A stretch of DNA of 64,000 bases from Pseudorhodoferax sp047601025 (lineage in GTDB: Bacteria > Pseudomonadota > Gammaproteobacteria > Burkholderiales > Burkholderiaceae_C). The translations under genes and the position numbers were made by a program. The stretch's first letter is position 1. Every line of letters starts with the position of its first letter. The stretch spans positions 5,208,001 through 5,272,000 of the forward strand of contig NZ_JASGJZ010000001.1 in the NCBI RefSeq assembly GCF_047601025.1, read 5' to 3'. Below the pieces are notes generated by a model, which saw only the letters and a list, made by a program, of their open reading frames with translations, did no database searches and was not told where the DNA came from. Positions 42,255 to 50,465 of this stretch are shown here, in pieces.

Positions 42255-43471
42255 GAGGCTCTCCTCGCGGGAACGCCGCCTTCTCCGCCGATGGCGGCGG
42301 CGCCATCGGGCTGCGCCGGCGCGGTGCCGATCAGGTGGCGCGGCAGGAAAAAGGCATTGGCGACGAGCGTCGGCACGACGGCGCTCAGGATGACGGTGGC
42401 GACCAGCGCCGAATACTGGGCCTGGGTGATGACGCCGTGCGACAGGCCGAACAGCGCGGCGATCGTGCCGAAGGTCAGCCCCGTGGACATCAGCATCGTC
42501 GTGTACGCGGCCTCGCCGCGCGGCGCCCGGTGGGCCCGCGTGACCGGATACACGCCGACGATCTTGGCGGCCATCTTGGCCACGAGCAGGACCAGCATCG
42601 CCGCCGGCGCCGCCACCAGGGCGGGGATCGACACCAGCGAGCCCGCGCGGATGAAGTAGAACGGCGTCAGCAGCCCGAAGGTCAGCGTGCGCAGCCGCCG
42701 CACCAGCACATGGTCCTTGCCGACGGTGCCGGCCAGCACCATGCCGATCAGGTAGGCGGGCAGCACCGCCTCGCTGTCGGCCCAGGTGGCCAGCGCGCCC
42801 ATGCCGAACAGGCACAGCATCAGGAACTTGGCCTCCAGTTCCGACGGCCGGCCGCCGAAGCGCCGGAAGAACCACGGCGTGACGACGGGCAGCACGACGA
42901 AGACGGCGACCCCGGCGCCCAGGAACACCAGCGTGCGCACGCTGAACGGCGCGAACAGCAGCCCCAGCGCGACGACGGTGGCCAGGTCGGTCACGAAGCA
43001 CGCGGCCAGCACCGTCTTGCCGTAGTCCGTCTGGTTGAGCCCGAACTCCAGCATGACCGCGTAGACGACGGCCACCGAGGTGGTGGACATCGCGATGCCA
43101 GCCAGCCAGCTCGCCGGGACCGACCAGCCGAGCGCGAAGCGCGCGACGGCCGCGCAGCCGAGGAACGGCACCAGGAAGCTGATGAACCCGACGGCGCAGG
43201 CCTCCTTCCACTGCCGCTTGAAGACCACCGGGTCCAGCTCGGCCCCGGCCAGGAACGTCAGCACGATGGCCCCCGCGCCGGCGAGGAACTGCAGCCAGGA
43301 GGCATCGCCCGCCAGGACCGTGCTCCCGAGCAACGCGCCGATGACCAGTTGCGCGATGGTGCCGACGACGATCTCCGACAGCGCCGTGGCGACCTTCAGC
43401 CAGATGGACAGCAAGGTGGCGATCAGCGCCAGCGCGAGCCAGAGCGCGGCCTGGGCCCAGATCCCGGTCAT
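42251..43471 (-). CDS. Cation:proton antiporter (CPA2/KefB-like)
   Basis: A 406-residue membrane protein with about 12 helices of the Na+(K+)/H+ exchanger fold: LSEIVVGTIAQLVIGALLG, LTFLAGAELDP, SMSTTSVAVVYAVMLE-like region and GLTFGTIAALFGL. The ATG at 43471 overlaps the DUF190 stop. Because CLC-F uses protons to expel fluoride and HF entry acidifies the cell, an antiporter in a fluoride-induced operon may restore pH or cation balance. Ion specificity is not readable. Confidence 0.88.
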   Translation of the reverse strand: MTGIWAQAALWLALALIATLLSIWLKVATALSEIVVGTIAQLVIGALLGSTVLAGDASWLQFLAGAGAIVLTFLAGAELDPVVFKRQWKEACAVGFISFLVPFLGCAAVARFALGWSVPASWLAGIAMSTTSVAVVYAVMLEFGLNQTDYGKTVLAACFVTDLATVVALGLLFAPFSVRTLVFLGAGVAVFVVLPVVTPWFFRRFGGRPSELEAKFLMLCLFGMGALATWADSEAVLPAYLIGMVLAGTVGKDHVLVRRLRTLTFGLLTPFYFIRAGSLVSIPALVAAPAAMLVLLVAKMAAKIVGVYPVTRAHRAPRGEAAYTTMLMSTGLTFGTIAALFGLSHGVITQAQYSALVATVILSAVVPTLVANAFFLPRHLIGTAPAQPDGAAAIGGEGGVPARRAS

Positions 43472-43836
43472 GGCGGGCCCTCCCGGGGCGGCACGCCGCC
43501 GTTCGCCGGATCGCCCTCCTTCGGGTTGATGACGCCGAAGACCGCCGGGATGCGTGCATAGAACACGCGGACGCTCTCGCGCCGCAGCAGCGCCAGCAGC
43601 TGTTCCACTTCCTCGTCGGTGACGATGAACTCGACCTCCACGGTCAGGGTGCCGGCCAGCTCGAAGAAATGGTCTTCGTAGAGGACGTGGTGGCTGCCGA
43701 AGCCGGCCATCGCCCGGAACGCGGAACCGCCCCGGATGCCCAGCCTGTTCGCCTGCTGCAGCAGCCATTCCCACAGCAGCGTGTGGTGGATGCGCTGGTC
43801 CTCGTGCACATAGAAGCGCAGGAAACAGCCGGTCAT
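43468..43836 (-). CDS. DUF190 (PII-like) protein, second copy
   Basis: A 122-residue DUF190 protein (CFLRFYVHEDQRIHHTLLWEW, GGSAFRAMAGFGSHH, FFELAGTLTVEVEF), clearly related to the copy at 38363 but diverged. First gene after riboswitch 3, with a leader of about 190 nt. Here it is coupled to a cation antiporter instead of CrcB, suggesting these proteins act as regulators tuned to individual transporters. Confidence 0.87.
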   Translation of the reverse strand: MTGCFLRFYVHEDQRIHHTLLWEWLLQQANRLGIRGGSAFRAMAGFGSHHVLYEDHFFELAGTLTVEVEFIVTDEEVEQLLALLRRESVRVFYARIPAVFGVINPKEGDPANGGVPPREGPP

Positions 43837-43998
43837 GGCCGCTGCTCCCGGCCGTGCCGGCCTGCGGCGCCGCGCCGCCCGCTGCGCGGCGGCTCGCTGC
43901 CGGCGGCCCTGTCCCCGGGGCCTGGAAAGCGTGGTGATCCGTTCACATCCGGCTCCTTCGCAAACGTGGAGCGGGTGGGCACCGAGCGAACCAGAAAC

Positions 43999-44038
43999 GA
44001 AAAATGCCTACCGCGCTCGCCTTGAGCTTGGTAGGCAT
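43999..44038 (-). terminator. Riboswitch-controlled intrinsic terminator
   Basis: On the minus strand ATGCCTACC (the 3' strand of the aptamer) pairs perfectly with GGTAGGCAT 17 nt later, directly followed by a T run (ATTTTTCG). Forming this hairpin would disrupt the fluoride aptamer, so fluoride binding should prevent termination: a classic ON-switch platform. Confidence 0.82.
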
Positions 44039-44082
44039 CATCAGCCCTGACGGGCGGTTAGAGGAGGCATGCCATCTCCTGC
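44030..44082 (-). promoter_or_regulatory. Fluoride riboswitch 3 (DUF190-antiporter-uspA operon)
   Basis: GGAGATGGCATGCCTCC, TCTAACC, a GCCC-GTCA-GGGC stem, then TGATGATGCCTACC reproduce the fluoride aptamer on the minus strand. The 388-bp gap 43837-44224 otherwise holds this operon's leader and the promoter region of the divergent aldolase gene; nothing else was seen. Confidence 0.92.
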
Positions 44083-44224
44083 CGATTCATTCTAGCGAGC
44101 GGCCCTGGCGGCGGCAATGTCCACGCTCCGGCCATGGAGGAGGCACTTCCGTCCGGCCCGGTGCGCCCGCACCCGCGCCGGATTCGCTATCGTCGGAGCC
44201 CCCACGACCGCACCGGAGCCCCCC

Positions 44225-44947
44225 ATGCACCATTCCGACGATTTCGACCATCCCGCCGTGCGCCAGCTGCGCGAGGACCTGGCGCTGGCGCTGCGGGCCG
44301 CGGCCCACCACGGGCTGGCCGAGGGCGTCTGCAACCACTTCAGCGTGGAGCTGCCGGACGGCAGCGGCCGCTTCCTGCTGAACCCGCGCGGCCTGCTGTG
44401 GGCCGAGGTGCAGGCCGGCGACATCGTGATGGTCGACGCCCACGGCGAACGGCTGGCCGGCCGGCACCCGGTGGAGCCCACGGCCATGTTCATCCACGCC
44501 GCGGTGCACCGGCTGTGCGGCCAGGCCGTGGTGCTGCACACGCACATGCCGTACGCCACCGCGCTGACGCTGACCGCGGACGGCATGCTGGACACCTGCC
44601 TGTCGCAGAACGCGATGCGCTTCCACGGCCGCGTGGCGATCGATCCGGTCTACAACGGCCTGGCGCTGGACGCCGCGGAGGGCGAGCGCATCGCCCGCGC
44701 GCTGGGCCGGTCGGACGTGGGCTTCCTCGCCAACCACGGCGTGGTGGTCTGCGCCGCGCGCATCGACCACGCCTACGACGACCTCTACTACCTGGAGCGC
44801 GCCTGCATGGCCCAGGTGCTGGCGCAGTCCACCGGCCGGCCGCTGCGGCGGGCCGATCCGGCCCTCGTCGCGCACGTCTGCGCGCAGACGCTGGGCGAGC
44901 GGCTGCAGTCCGAGCTGTTCTTCGAGGCGCTGCGGCGCCAGCTTTGA
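44225..44947 (+). CDS. Class II aldolase/adducin family protein
   Basis: A 240-residue zinc-dependent aldolase or decarboxylating dehydrogenase. Motifs: EGVCNHFSVELP, LNPRGLLWAEV, VLHTHMPYATALT with two zinc histidines, and FLANHGVVVCA with the third. Members act on sugar phosphates such as fuculose-1-phosphate or ribulose-5-phosphate; the substrate is unclear. The gene ends 9 bp before the AT-rich insert and is divergent from the fluoride operon. Confidence 0.88.
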   Translation: MHHSDDFDHPAVRQLREDLALALRAAAHHGLAEGVCNHFSVELPDGSGRFLLNPRGLLWAEVQAGDIVMVDAHGERLAGRHPVEPTAMFIHAAVHRLCGQAVVLHTHMPYATALTLTADGMLDTCLSQNAMRFHGRVAIDPVYNGLALDAAEGERIARALGRSDVGFLANHGVVVCAARIDHAYDDLYYLERACMAQVLAQSTGRPLRRADPALVAHVCAQTLGERLQSELFFEALRRQL

Positions 44948-44956
44948 ACAAACAGC

Positions 44957-45598
44957 CTACCGAAGCATTTTGTCAAGTTTTGTTGCTGCGTCGTCCAAAA
45001 TAATCGATGCGTTTTTCTTTCCCAATGGCGTCAAATCAGAAAGTGTCGCAACAATTTCAATCATAAACGAATTATTCTCAGAGTTATCTTTTATCCAGCT
45101 TAATTTTAATATCTCTCCAGAATCATCATCCGATCTCACTAAGCTAAAATTTCCAGCGGAATTATTTATTTTTGCATTCAGAATCGCCCCCTTGGCATCA
45201 ACCGTTGCACCATCCAACTTATATCTCCATATAGTAACCATATAAGAGCTTATCGGAGCTGCGGCGCTTGGCGTCAAGAAAAAAGTTGTCCTATTAGGAG
45301 TTTCATTAACAACGGCATCAAGCTTACACTCACAAAATCTTGGCGTATCCAAGTCACCATCTTTAGGCAGTCGAGCATGTCGCCGAATTTTTTCTTGTGC
45401 ATCAAGATATTTTCTTGGCGCAACAACCGTCCGAAATCTCCCATCCCTAACAGGGACCTGTGATACCTTTGCACCTCCTCCCATAATTGTTTCCTGCTTA
45501 GAAACAGAAAATGGCGGCGGCTCTTTCGATATAGAGTTCTGAGCCATAGCCGACATGGAACTCAAAGCAGATATTAATATGATGCGATTTACAATCAT
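44957..45598 (-). CDS. Exported protein of unknown function (island gene 4)
   Basis: A 213-residue protein with a signal peptide (MIVNRIILISALSSMSAMA-Q). The ATG at 45598 overlaps the previous gene's stop (ATGA) and sits after a G-rich Shine-Dalgarno. The body contains FCECKLDAVVNETPNRTTFFLTP and a probable beta-rich domain (YMVTIWRYKLDGATVDAKGAILNAKINN, read in parts) that could be a beta-sandwich. No family recognised. Last of four co-translated genes; codon use is AT-rich. Confidence 0.75.
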   Translation of the reverse strand: MIVNRIILISALSSMSAMAQNSISKEPPPFSVSKQETIMGGGAKVSQVPVRDGRFRTVVAPRKYLDAQEKIRRHARLPKDGDLDTPRFCECKLDAVVNETPNRTTFFLTPSAAAPISSYMVTIWRYKLDGATVDAKGAILNAKINNSAGNFSLVRSDDDSGEILKLSWIKDNSENNSFMIEIVATLSDLTPLGKKNASIILDDAATKLDKMLR

Positions 45599-46242
45599 CG
45601 ATCCCAAACCCCCCAATTTAGCAAGTTACAATTATACGCCCTAGTATCACTCAGATGCCCAGTAAAACCAGAAATCGGATCGTAATACCAATGCTGCCCA
45701 TACACAACTATATTATCCAAGAGTCCGGGATTTTTTGGGGATATTTTCTGAAAAATTGACTCATGTCCAGCTCTCGCAGAGCGCAACCACTTTCTGTTCG
45801 TCACATGCCTTGCCAAAATTGGATCATTCAGCAACGCGGGATCTATTGATTCATTTTTCCACCCCTGGCTAGTAGCCTCAAGAATTATGCTCCATCTATC
45901 ATCTCGACTACTCACAGGACTCTCATAAGCCAATTTTAATGCCTTGGTTTTTGCAAACAAAAAGTATCTATCAGCAAAGTAGTCAGTTGTCACTGACTCC
46001 AATGCCCACCAATTCAGTGCTTGCTTCGTTTTTGCCTCAGAAGAAATTTTCTTGTACTCTTCAACGGACATCTGACTTATTGCCTTGAATAGCAACAGCA
46101 TTGCCGTACGCGTCGTATCGCTCAATACCGTATTTAATTCACTCATTGAGCACGAGCGACTTACAGCCCCGAGAGCATAGGCATTAGATCCAGTCACCCC
46201 AATGTATATAGTTAAAATTCTCAAAACCCTTCTAGAAATCAC
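45595..46242 (-). CDS. Exported protein of unknown function (island gene 3)
   Basis: A 215-residue protein. GTG at 46242 is the likely start: it overlaps the previous stop (GTGA) and has GGAGGGG at proper spacing. Residues 1-25 (ISRRVLRILTIYIGVTGSNAYA) form a signal peptide. A helical region with EEYKKISSEAKTKQALNWWALE follows, then a distinctive aromatic end VVYGQHWYYDPISGFTGHLSDTRAYNCNLLNW. No family recognised. The two late-placed cysteines could form a disulfide in the periplasm. Confidence 0.72.
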   Translation of the reverse strand: MISRRVLRILTIYIGVTGSNAYALGAVSRSCSMSELNTVLSDTTRTAMLLLFKAISQMSVEEYKKISSEAKTKQALNWWALESVTTDYFADRYFLFAKTKALKLAYESPVSSRDDRWSIILEATSQGWKNESIDPALLNDPILARHVTNRKWLRSARAGHESIFQKISPKNPGLLDNIVVYGQHWYYDPISGFTGHLSDTRAYNCNLLNWGVWDR

Positions 46243-46580
46243 GGCGCCCCTCCATAACAAACCCTACACGCCGGCCAGTCATATGAAGTTTTCGGAACGC
46301 TTGTTGGCGGAGGAGCACCTTTGACTGCATTTTGAAGCATTGGAACTTTTACTGTTGAGTCAGGTTTTAACGCCGAAGCCGCAGTTTCAGCGCTGACACC
46401 CCCAGTCGACGTACCTGCGCCCTCTGGATCAGAGTTAACAGACTCAGCAGCAGGCGGAAAGAGATTCGGTATGTATATTAATAAATCATTCGTCTGCGCC
46501 GAACACTCCAACCAAATAGAAACAAAAACCATCGGCAACAAGAGAACACGCCGGAAATTAATCATGACGACAGAGATCAT
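46239..46580 (-). CDS. Exported proline-rich small protein (island gene 2)
   Basis: A 113-residue protein with signal peptide (INFRRVLLLPMVFVSIWLECSA), then a Pro/Ser/Thr/Ala-rich low-complexity stretch, and a short end PACRVCYGG with a CxxC pair. The ATG at 46580 follows the upstream stop directly; an ATG five codons on gives a tidier signal peptide. No family recognised. Confidence 0.65.
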   Translation of the reverse strand: MISVVMINFRRVLLLPMVFVSIWLECSAQTNDLLIYIPNLFPPAAESVNSDPEGAGTSTGGVSAETAASALKPDSTVKVPMLQNAVKGAPPPTSVPKTSYDWPACRVCYGGAP

Positions 46581-46925
46581 TCAGTACAAAACATAAATCG
46601 ACTGAACCAAGTTCGAACCAGCCTCTCCATTTCCACATTCATTGATTTCAATATAAACATATTTCTTCTGAGACAACGCAACCAATGCCGCCGCATACAT
46701 CGCCTTTCCAGAATTTGTCGAGATATTTATTGAGAAAAATGGATAACTACAAAAAGATCCGGCAGGCATATTTGCCCCTATAAAAACCACATCACCAACA
46801 GCATATGGCCGGACATATGTTAAAGTTACAGCATTGGATGTCGGCTCGGAAATAACCGAGGAACAAAAAACAGATAATAGAATAAATAACGTTGCTTTAA
46901 TGCAATGGAGTTGCTTTTTAATCAC
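46581..46925 (-). CDS. Exported small protein (island gene 1)
   Basis: A 114-residue protein and first gene of the island operon. GTG at 46925 is preferred because AAGGA lies seven bases upstream and it yields a clean signal peptide (IKKQLHCIKATLFILLSVFCSSVIS); an ATG at 46961 would put 12 extra residues before it. The mature part (VTLTYVRPYAVGDVVFIGANMP) looks beta-rich, with two cysteines. No family recognised. Confidence 0.65.
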   Translation of the reverse strand: MIKKQLHCIKATLFILLSVFCSSVISEPTSNAVTLTYVRPYAVGDVVFIGANMPAGSFCSYPFFSINISTNSGKAMYAAALVALSQKKYVYIEINECGNGEAGSNLVQSIYVLY

Positions 46926-47231
46926 AAGGAATCCTTCTTTGGAGCTATTGAAAGGCGACATGATACACCTCTCGGCAAGCGCCAGATTGCTTGAAAATCA
47001 ATGAAGAAAGATCTCGAACGCACGCTAAGATTTTTCAATTTCTCAACGATGCATGTGCTCTATGTGACCACCAGTCCCCATTTCTATCGCCGGTCAAGGG
47101 CTTTTACTCTCGAGTCGAGAACCGTCAGTCTGCCCGCAGGCGTTACAGCCCTAACGTTTGCACCACTAGGGTGCGATGGCCTGTAGCTTGACGCCGTTTC
47201 TTGTGAGTCCTTTCATTCACGCCCCCTGAGC
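46926..47231. other. Gene-free gap: insert edge and promoter region
   Basis: This 306-bp stretch contains the presumed promoter of the AT-rich operon and the transition back to host base composition. Two overlapping 61-66 codon frames near 47000-47190 have no Shine-Dalgarno or recognisable protein and are not supported. No direct repeats flanking the insert were found. Confidence 0.5.
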
Positions 47232-48611
47232 ATGGACGCGCACGACACCGCCGCCGCGATCTGGCGCCTCGCCGCGCTCCCGGCCGAGGCGCTCACCCAG
47301 CTCGCGCTGACCGGGCAGGACCCGGTATTCCCCTCCTCCTTCGCCGTCGGCACCGCGGCCCAGGCCAGCATGGCCGCGGCGGCGCTGGCCGCCTGCGAAC
47401 TGGGCCAGGCGCGCGGCATCGCCCGCCAGCAGGTCGCCATCGACATGGCGCACGCGGCCACCGAATGCAGCGGCTGGTTCAGCCTGGACGGCCGCGTGCC
47501 GGCGCAGTGGGACGTCTTCTCGGGCCTGTACCGCTGCGCCGACGGCCATGTGCGGCTGCATGCCAACTTCGCGCACCACCGCGACGGCGCGCTGCGCCTG
47601 CTGGGGCTGGAACCGGCCCGCGCCCGGCGCGCCGATGCCGAGCAGGCCCTGCTGGGCTGGCGCGCGCTGGACTTCGAGCAGGCCACGGCCGAGCGCGGCC
47701 TGGTCGCCAGCGCACTGCGCAGCTTCGCGCAATGGGACGCCACGCCGCAGGCGCAGGCCGTCGCCGCGCAGCCGCTGCTGACGATCACCCGCATCGGCGA
47801 AGCGCCGCCGCTGGCGCTGCCGCCCCTGGCCGGCGACGCCCCGCCGCTGGACGGCGTGCGCGTGCTGGACCTCACGCGCATCCTGGCCGGCCCGGTCGGC
47901 GGCCGGGCGCTGGCCGCGCTCGGCGCGGACGTGCTGCTGGTCAACAGCCCGCACCTGCCCAACATCGAGGCCATCGCCGACACCAGCCGCGGCAAGCGCT
48001 CGGCCCACGTGGACCTGCGCACGGACCAGGGCCAGGCGCAGCTGCGCGCCCTGCTGGCCGGCGCGCACGTGTTCTCGCAGGGCTACCGGCCCGGCGGCCT
48101 GGCCGCGCTGGGCTGGGGCCCCGAGGTGCTGGCCGCGCTGCGGCCAGGCCTGGTCTGCGTCTCGCTGACGGCCTATGGCGCGCAGGGCCCCTGGGCCGCG
48201 CGGCGCGGCTTCGACTCCCTGCTGCAGACCGCCATGGGCTTCAACCAGGCCGAGGGCGAGGCCGCCGGCGACGGCATGCCGCGCGCGCTGCCGATGCAGA
48301 TCCTGGACCAGGCGACCGGCTACCTGATGGTCTTCGGCGCGGCGGCCGCGCTGTGGCGCCAGCAGCGCGAAGGCGGCAGCTGGCACGTGCAGGTCTCGCT
48401 GGCGCAGACCGCGCAGTGGCTGCGCGGCCTGCCGCGCGTGCCCCATGGCCTGCAGGCCGTGCCACCGGACCGCGCGCCCTTCCTCGCGACGGCGGACTCC
48501 GGCTTCGGCCTGCTGTGCGCGGTGCGCCCCGCCGTCCGCCTGGGCCGTGCGACCGTGGGCTACCGCCGCCCGTCGATGCCGCCCGGCAGCCACGCCCCCG
48601 CATGGACCTGA
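47232..48611 (+). CDS. Class III (CaiB/BaiF) CoA-transferase
   Basis: A 459-residue family III CoA-transferase. The N-terminal 200 residues are a poorly conserved half; PPLDGVRVLDLTRILAGPVGGRALAALGADVLLV is the canonical start of the CaiB domain, here beginning only near residue 210, followed by GYRPGGLAALG and SLTAYGAQGPWA. This is an unusual doubled layout in which the first 200 residues may be the degenerate second half-domain. The carboxylic acid substrate is unknown. Its stop overlaps the TlpA-like gene start. Confidence 0.85.
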   Translation: MDAHDTAAAIWRLAALPAEALTQLALTGQDPVFPSSFAVGTAAQASMAAAALAACELGQARGIARQQVAIDMAHAATECSGWFSLDGRVPAQWDVFSGLYRCADGHVRLHANFAHHRDGALRLLGLEPARARRADAEQALLGWRALDFEQATAERGLVASALRSFAQWDATPQAQAVAAQPLLTITRIGEAPPLALPPLAGDAPPLDGVRVLDLTRILAGPVGGRALAALGADVLLVNSPHLPNIEAIADTSRGKRSAHVDLRTDQGQAQLRALLAGAHVFSQGYRPGGLAALGWGPEVLAALRPGLVCVSLTAYGAQGPWAARRGFDSLLQTAMGFNQAEGEAAGDGMPRALPMQILDQATGYLMVFGAAAALWRQQREGGSWHVQVSLAQTAQWLRGLPRVPHGLQAVPPDRAPFLATADSGFGLLCAVRPAVRLGRATVGYRRPSMPPGSHAPAWT

Positions 48612-49414
48612 GCCTCCAACTCGGCCCGCTGGTGCTGCCGGCCGCGCCGCTGCTGCTGCTCGGCGCCGTGCTGCTGGGCTTCATGCTCGGCCAGCGGCTG
48701 GGGCGCCGGCACGGCGTGGCGGTGGACGCGCAACTGTGGTGGCTGCTCGGCATCTCGCTGCTGTGCGCGCGGCTGGCCTTCGTCTGGAGCTACCGCGAGG
48801 CCTACCTGGCGCAGCCGCTGGACGTGCTGGACCTGCGCGACGGCGGCTGGAGCCCGGTCGCCGGCATCGTCGGCGGCTGGCTCGCCGCGGCCGCGCTGGT
48901 GCCGCCGCGCCGGCCCGCGCGGCGGCCGGTGCTGGCGGCGCTGACCCTGGCCAGCGGGCTGTGGCTGGCGGGCTCGCTGGCGCTGCAATGGCACGGCCTG
49001 CGCCAGGAGCGCACGCTGCCGGCGCTGCAGCTCGCCACCGCGGACGGGCGGAGCGTGGACCTGCGCTCCTTCCGCGGCCGGCCGGTGGTGCTGAACCTCT
49101 GGGCCACCTGGTGCCCGCCCTGCCAGCGCGAGATGCCGGTGCTGCAGCAGGCCCAGGCGCAGCGGCCGGACGTGCACGTGGTCTTCATCAACCAGGGCGA
49201 GAGCGCGGCCCGCGTGCTGCAGTACCTGTCCGCGCGCCAGCTGAACCTGCGCAACCTGCTGCTCGATCCCAAGGCCAGCGCCGGCCAGGCGTTCGGCCAC
49301 CGGGCGCTGCCGACGACCTATTTCTTCGACGGCGCGGGCCGCCTGGTGGACGCACGCATCGGCGAGCTGTCGCACGCCACGCTGGCCCGGCACCTGCGGC
49401 AGCTCGGCCGCTGA
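48602..49414 (+). CDS. TlpA-like thioredoxin with membrane N-terminus
   Basis: A 270-residue membrane-anchored disulfide reductase. Residues 1-140 carry about four hydrophobic helices, recalling a fragment of a prolipoprotein diacylglyceryl transferase-like fold (WSPVAGIVGGWLAAAAL). The thioredoxin domain follows with NLWATWCPPCQREMPVL (CPPC at about 171-174) and a cis-Pro in ALPTTYFFD. It works in the periplasm, possibly in cytochrome c maturation or oxidative repair. The start overlaps the CoA-transferase stop by 10 nt. Confidence 0.87.
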   Translation: MDLSLQLGPLVLPAAPLLLLGAVLLGFMLGQRLGRRHGVAVDAQLWWLLGISLLCARLAFVWSYREAYLAQPLDVLDLRDGGWSPVAGIVGGWLAAAALVPPRRPARRPVLAALTLASGLWLAGSLALQWHGLRQERTLPALQLATADGRSVDLRSFRGRPVVLNLWATWCPPCQREMPVLQQAQAQRPDVHVVFINQGESAARVLQYLSARQLNLRNLLLDPKASAGQAFGHRALPTTYFFDGAGRLVDARIGELSHATLARHLRQLGR

Positions 49415-49470
49415 GGAGCGGGCACCGGTGGGTTATGGTCCGCGCCTCAGCCATTCCCAGGAGACATCCG

Positions 49471-50457
49471 ATGCACCGACCGTCGTTCCCCCAGCGCCGC
49501 AGCGCGCTGGCGCTGCTGCTGGCCGCGGGCTGCGCCCCCGCGGCATTGGCCCAGGCGCCCTACCCCGGCAAGCCGATCACCGTGGTCGTGCCCTTCCCGC
49601 CGGGCGGGCAGACCGACGTGATCGGCCGGCTGATCGGCGACCAACTGGCGCGGCGGCTGGGCCAGCCGGTCATCGTGGAGAACCGGCCCGGCGTCAACGG
49701 CTCGCTGGGCTCCGAGCAGGTGGCGCGGGCGGCGGCCGACGGCTACACGCTGGTCGTCACCGGGCCCGGCACGCACGCCATCAACCAGCTGGTGAATCCG
49801 AACGTGAAGTACGACGCGCGCAAGGACTTCACCCACGTCGCGATGATCACGCGCGCCGGCAACGTGCTGCTGGCCTCGCCGGCGTTCAAGGGCGCGAGCG
49901 TGGCCGACGTGGTGGCCATGTCCAAGGCCAGGCCGAAGTCGATCAACTTCGCGCTGACCGGCATCGGCTCGTCGGGCCACATGTCGATGGAACTGCTCAA
50001 GCAGGCCGCCGGCATCGACTTCAACGCCGTGCCGTACAAGGGCGACGCGCCGGCCATCACCGACCTGATCGGCGGCCAGGTGGACCTGCTGTTCGTCAAC
50101 GCCACGGCCGCCGGCGCCCAGGTGCGGGGCGGCAAGCTGCGCGGCCTGGCCGTGACCAGCCCGGAGCGCAACGACCTGCTGCCCGAGCTGCCGACCATGG
50201 CCGAGGCCGGCCAGCCGGGCGTCGTCGCCCAGTCCTGGACCGGGCTGGCCGGCCCCGCCGGGCTGCCCGCGGCCGTGGCCGAGCGGCTGAACCGCGAGGT
50301 GCAGCACATCCTGGCGCTGCCCGAGGTGCGCGAGCGCTTCGCCGCCACCGGCAACACCGCGGTGCCCGGCACGCCGGCCGATGCGGCGCGCTTCGTCGCC
50401 GACGAAGTGGCCAAGTGGAGCCGGGTCGTGCAGGCCGGCAACATCCGCGCCGAGTGA
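49471..50457 (+). CDS. Bug-family tripartite tricarboxylate receptor (TctC-like)
   Basis: A 328-residue periplasmic receptor: signal peptide MHRPSFPQRRSALALLLAAG with Arg-rich start, then PGKPITVVVPFPPGGQTDVIGRL, ENRPGVNGSLGSEQVARAAADGYT and VPYKGDAPAITDLIGGQVD. These features are diagnostic of the Bug family, greatly expanded in Burkholderiales. CAGGAGACAT precedes the ATG. No TctA/TctB permease is adjacent. The ligand is probably a carboxylate, perhaps the acid activated by the neighbouring CoA-transferase. Confidence 0.93.
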   Translation: MHRPSFPQRRSALALLLAAGCAPAALAQAPYPGKPITVVVPFPPGGQTDVIGRLIGDQLARRLGQPVIVENRPGVNGSLGSEQVARAAADGYTLVVTGPGTHAINQLVNPNVKYDARKDFTHVAMITRAGNVLLASPAFKGASVADVVAMSKARPKSINFALTGIGSSGHMSMELLKQAAGIDFNAVPYKGDAPAITDLIGGQVDLLFVNATAAGAQVRGGKLRGLAVTSPERNDLLPELPTMAEAGQPGVVAQSWTGLAGPAGLPAAVAERLNREVQHILALPEVRERFAATGNTAVPGTPADAARFVADEVAKWSRVVQAGNIRAE

Positions 50458-50465
50458 GCCCGGGG

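Larger units (their letters stand above)
44948..47190. other. AT-rich genomic insert (acquired DNA)
   Basis: Base composition drops sharply relative to both flanks: A/T-rich codons such as ATT, AAA and TTA dominate, whereas neighbouring genes use almost only G/C at third positions. The insert holds four overlapping leftward genes and ends abruptly next to the aldolase stop. GC returns to the host level from about 47060-47190. No transposase, integrase, terminal repeats or tRNA was found at either edge. Confidence 0.75.

Noticed and set aside
44948..47190. Insertion sequence or prophage fragment
   Set aside because: No transposase, integrase, phage structural genes or terminal repeats were recognised, so it is listed only as an acquired AT-rich insert.
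46991..47191. Small overlapping frames at the right edge of the AT-rich insert
   Set aside because: No Shine-Dalgarno, no recognisable protein, and one crosses the composition boundary; treated as non-coding.
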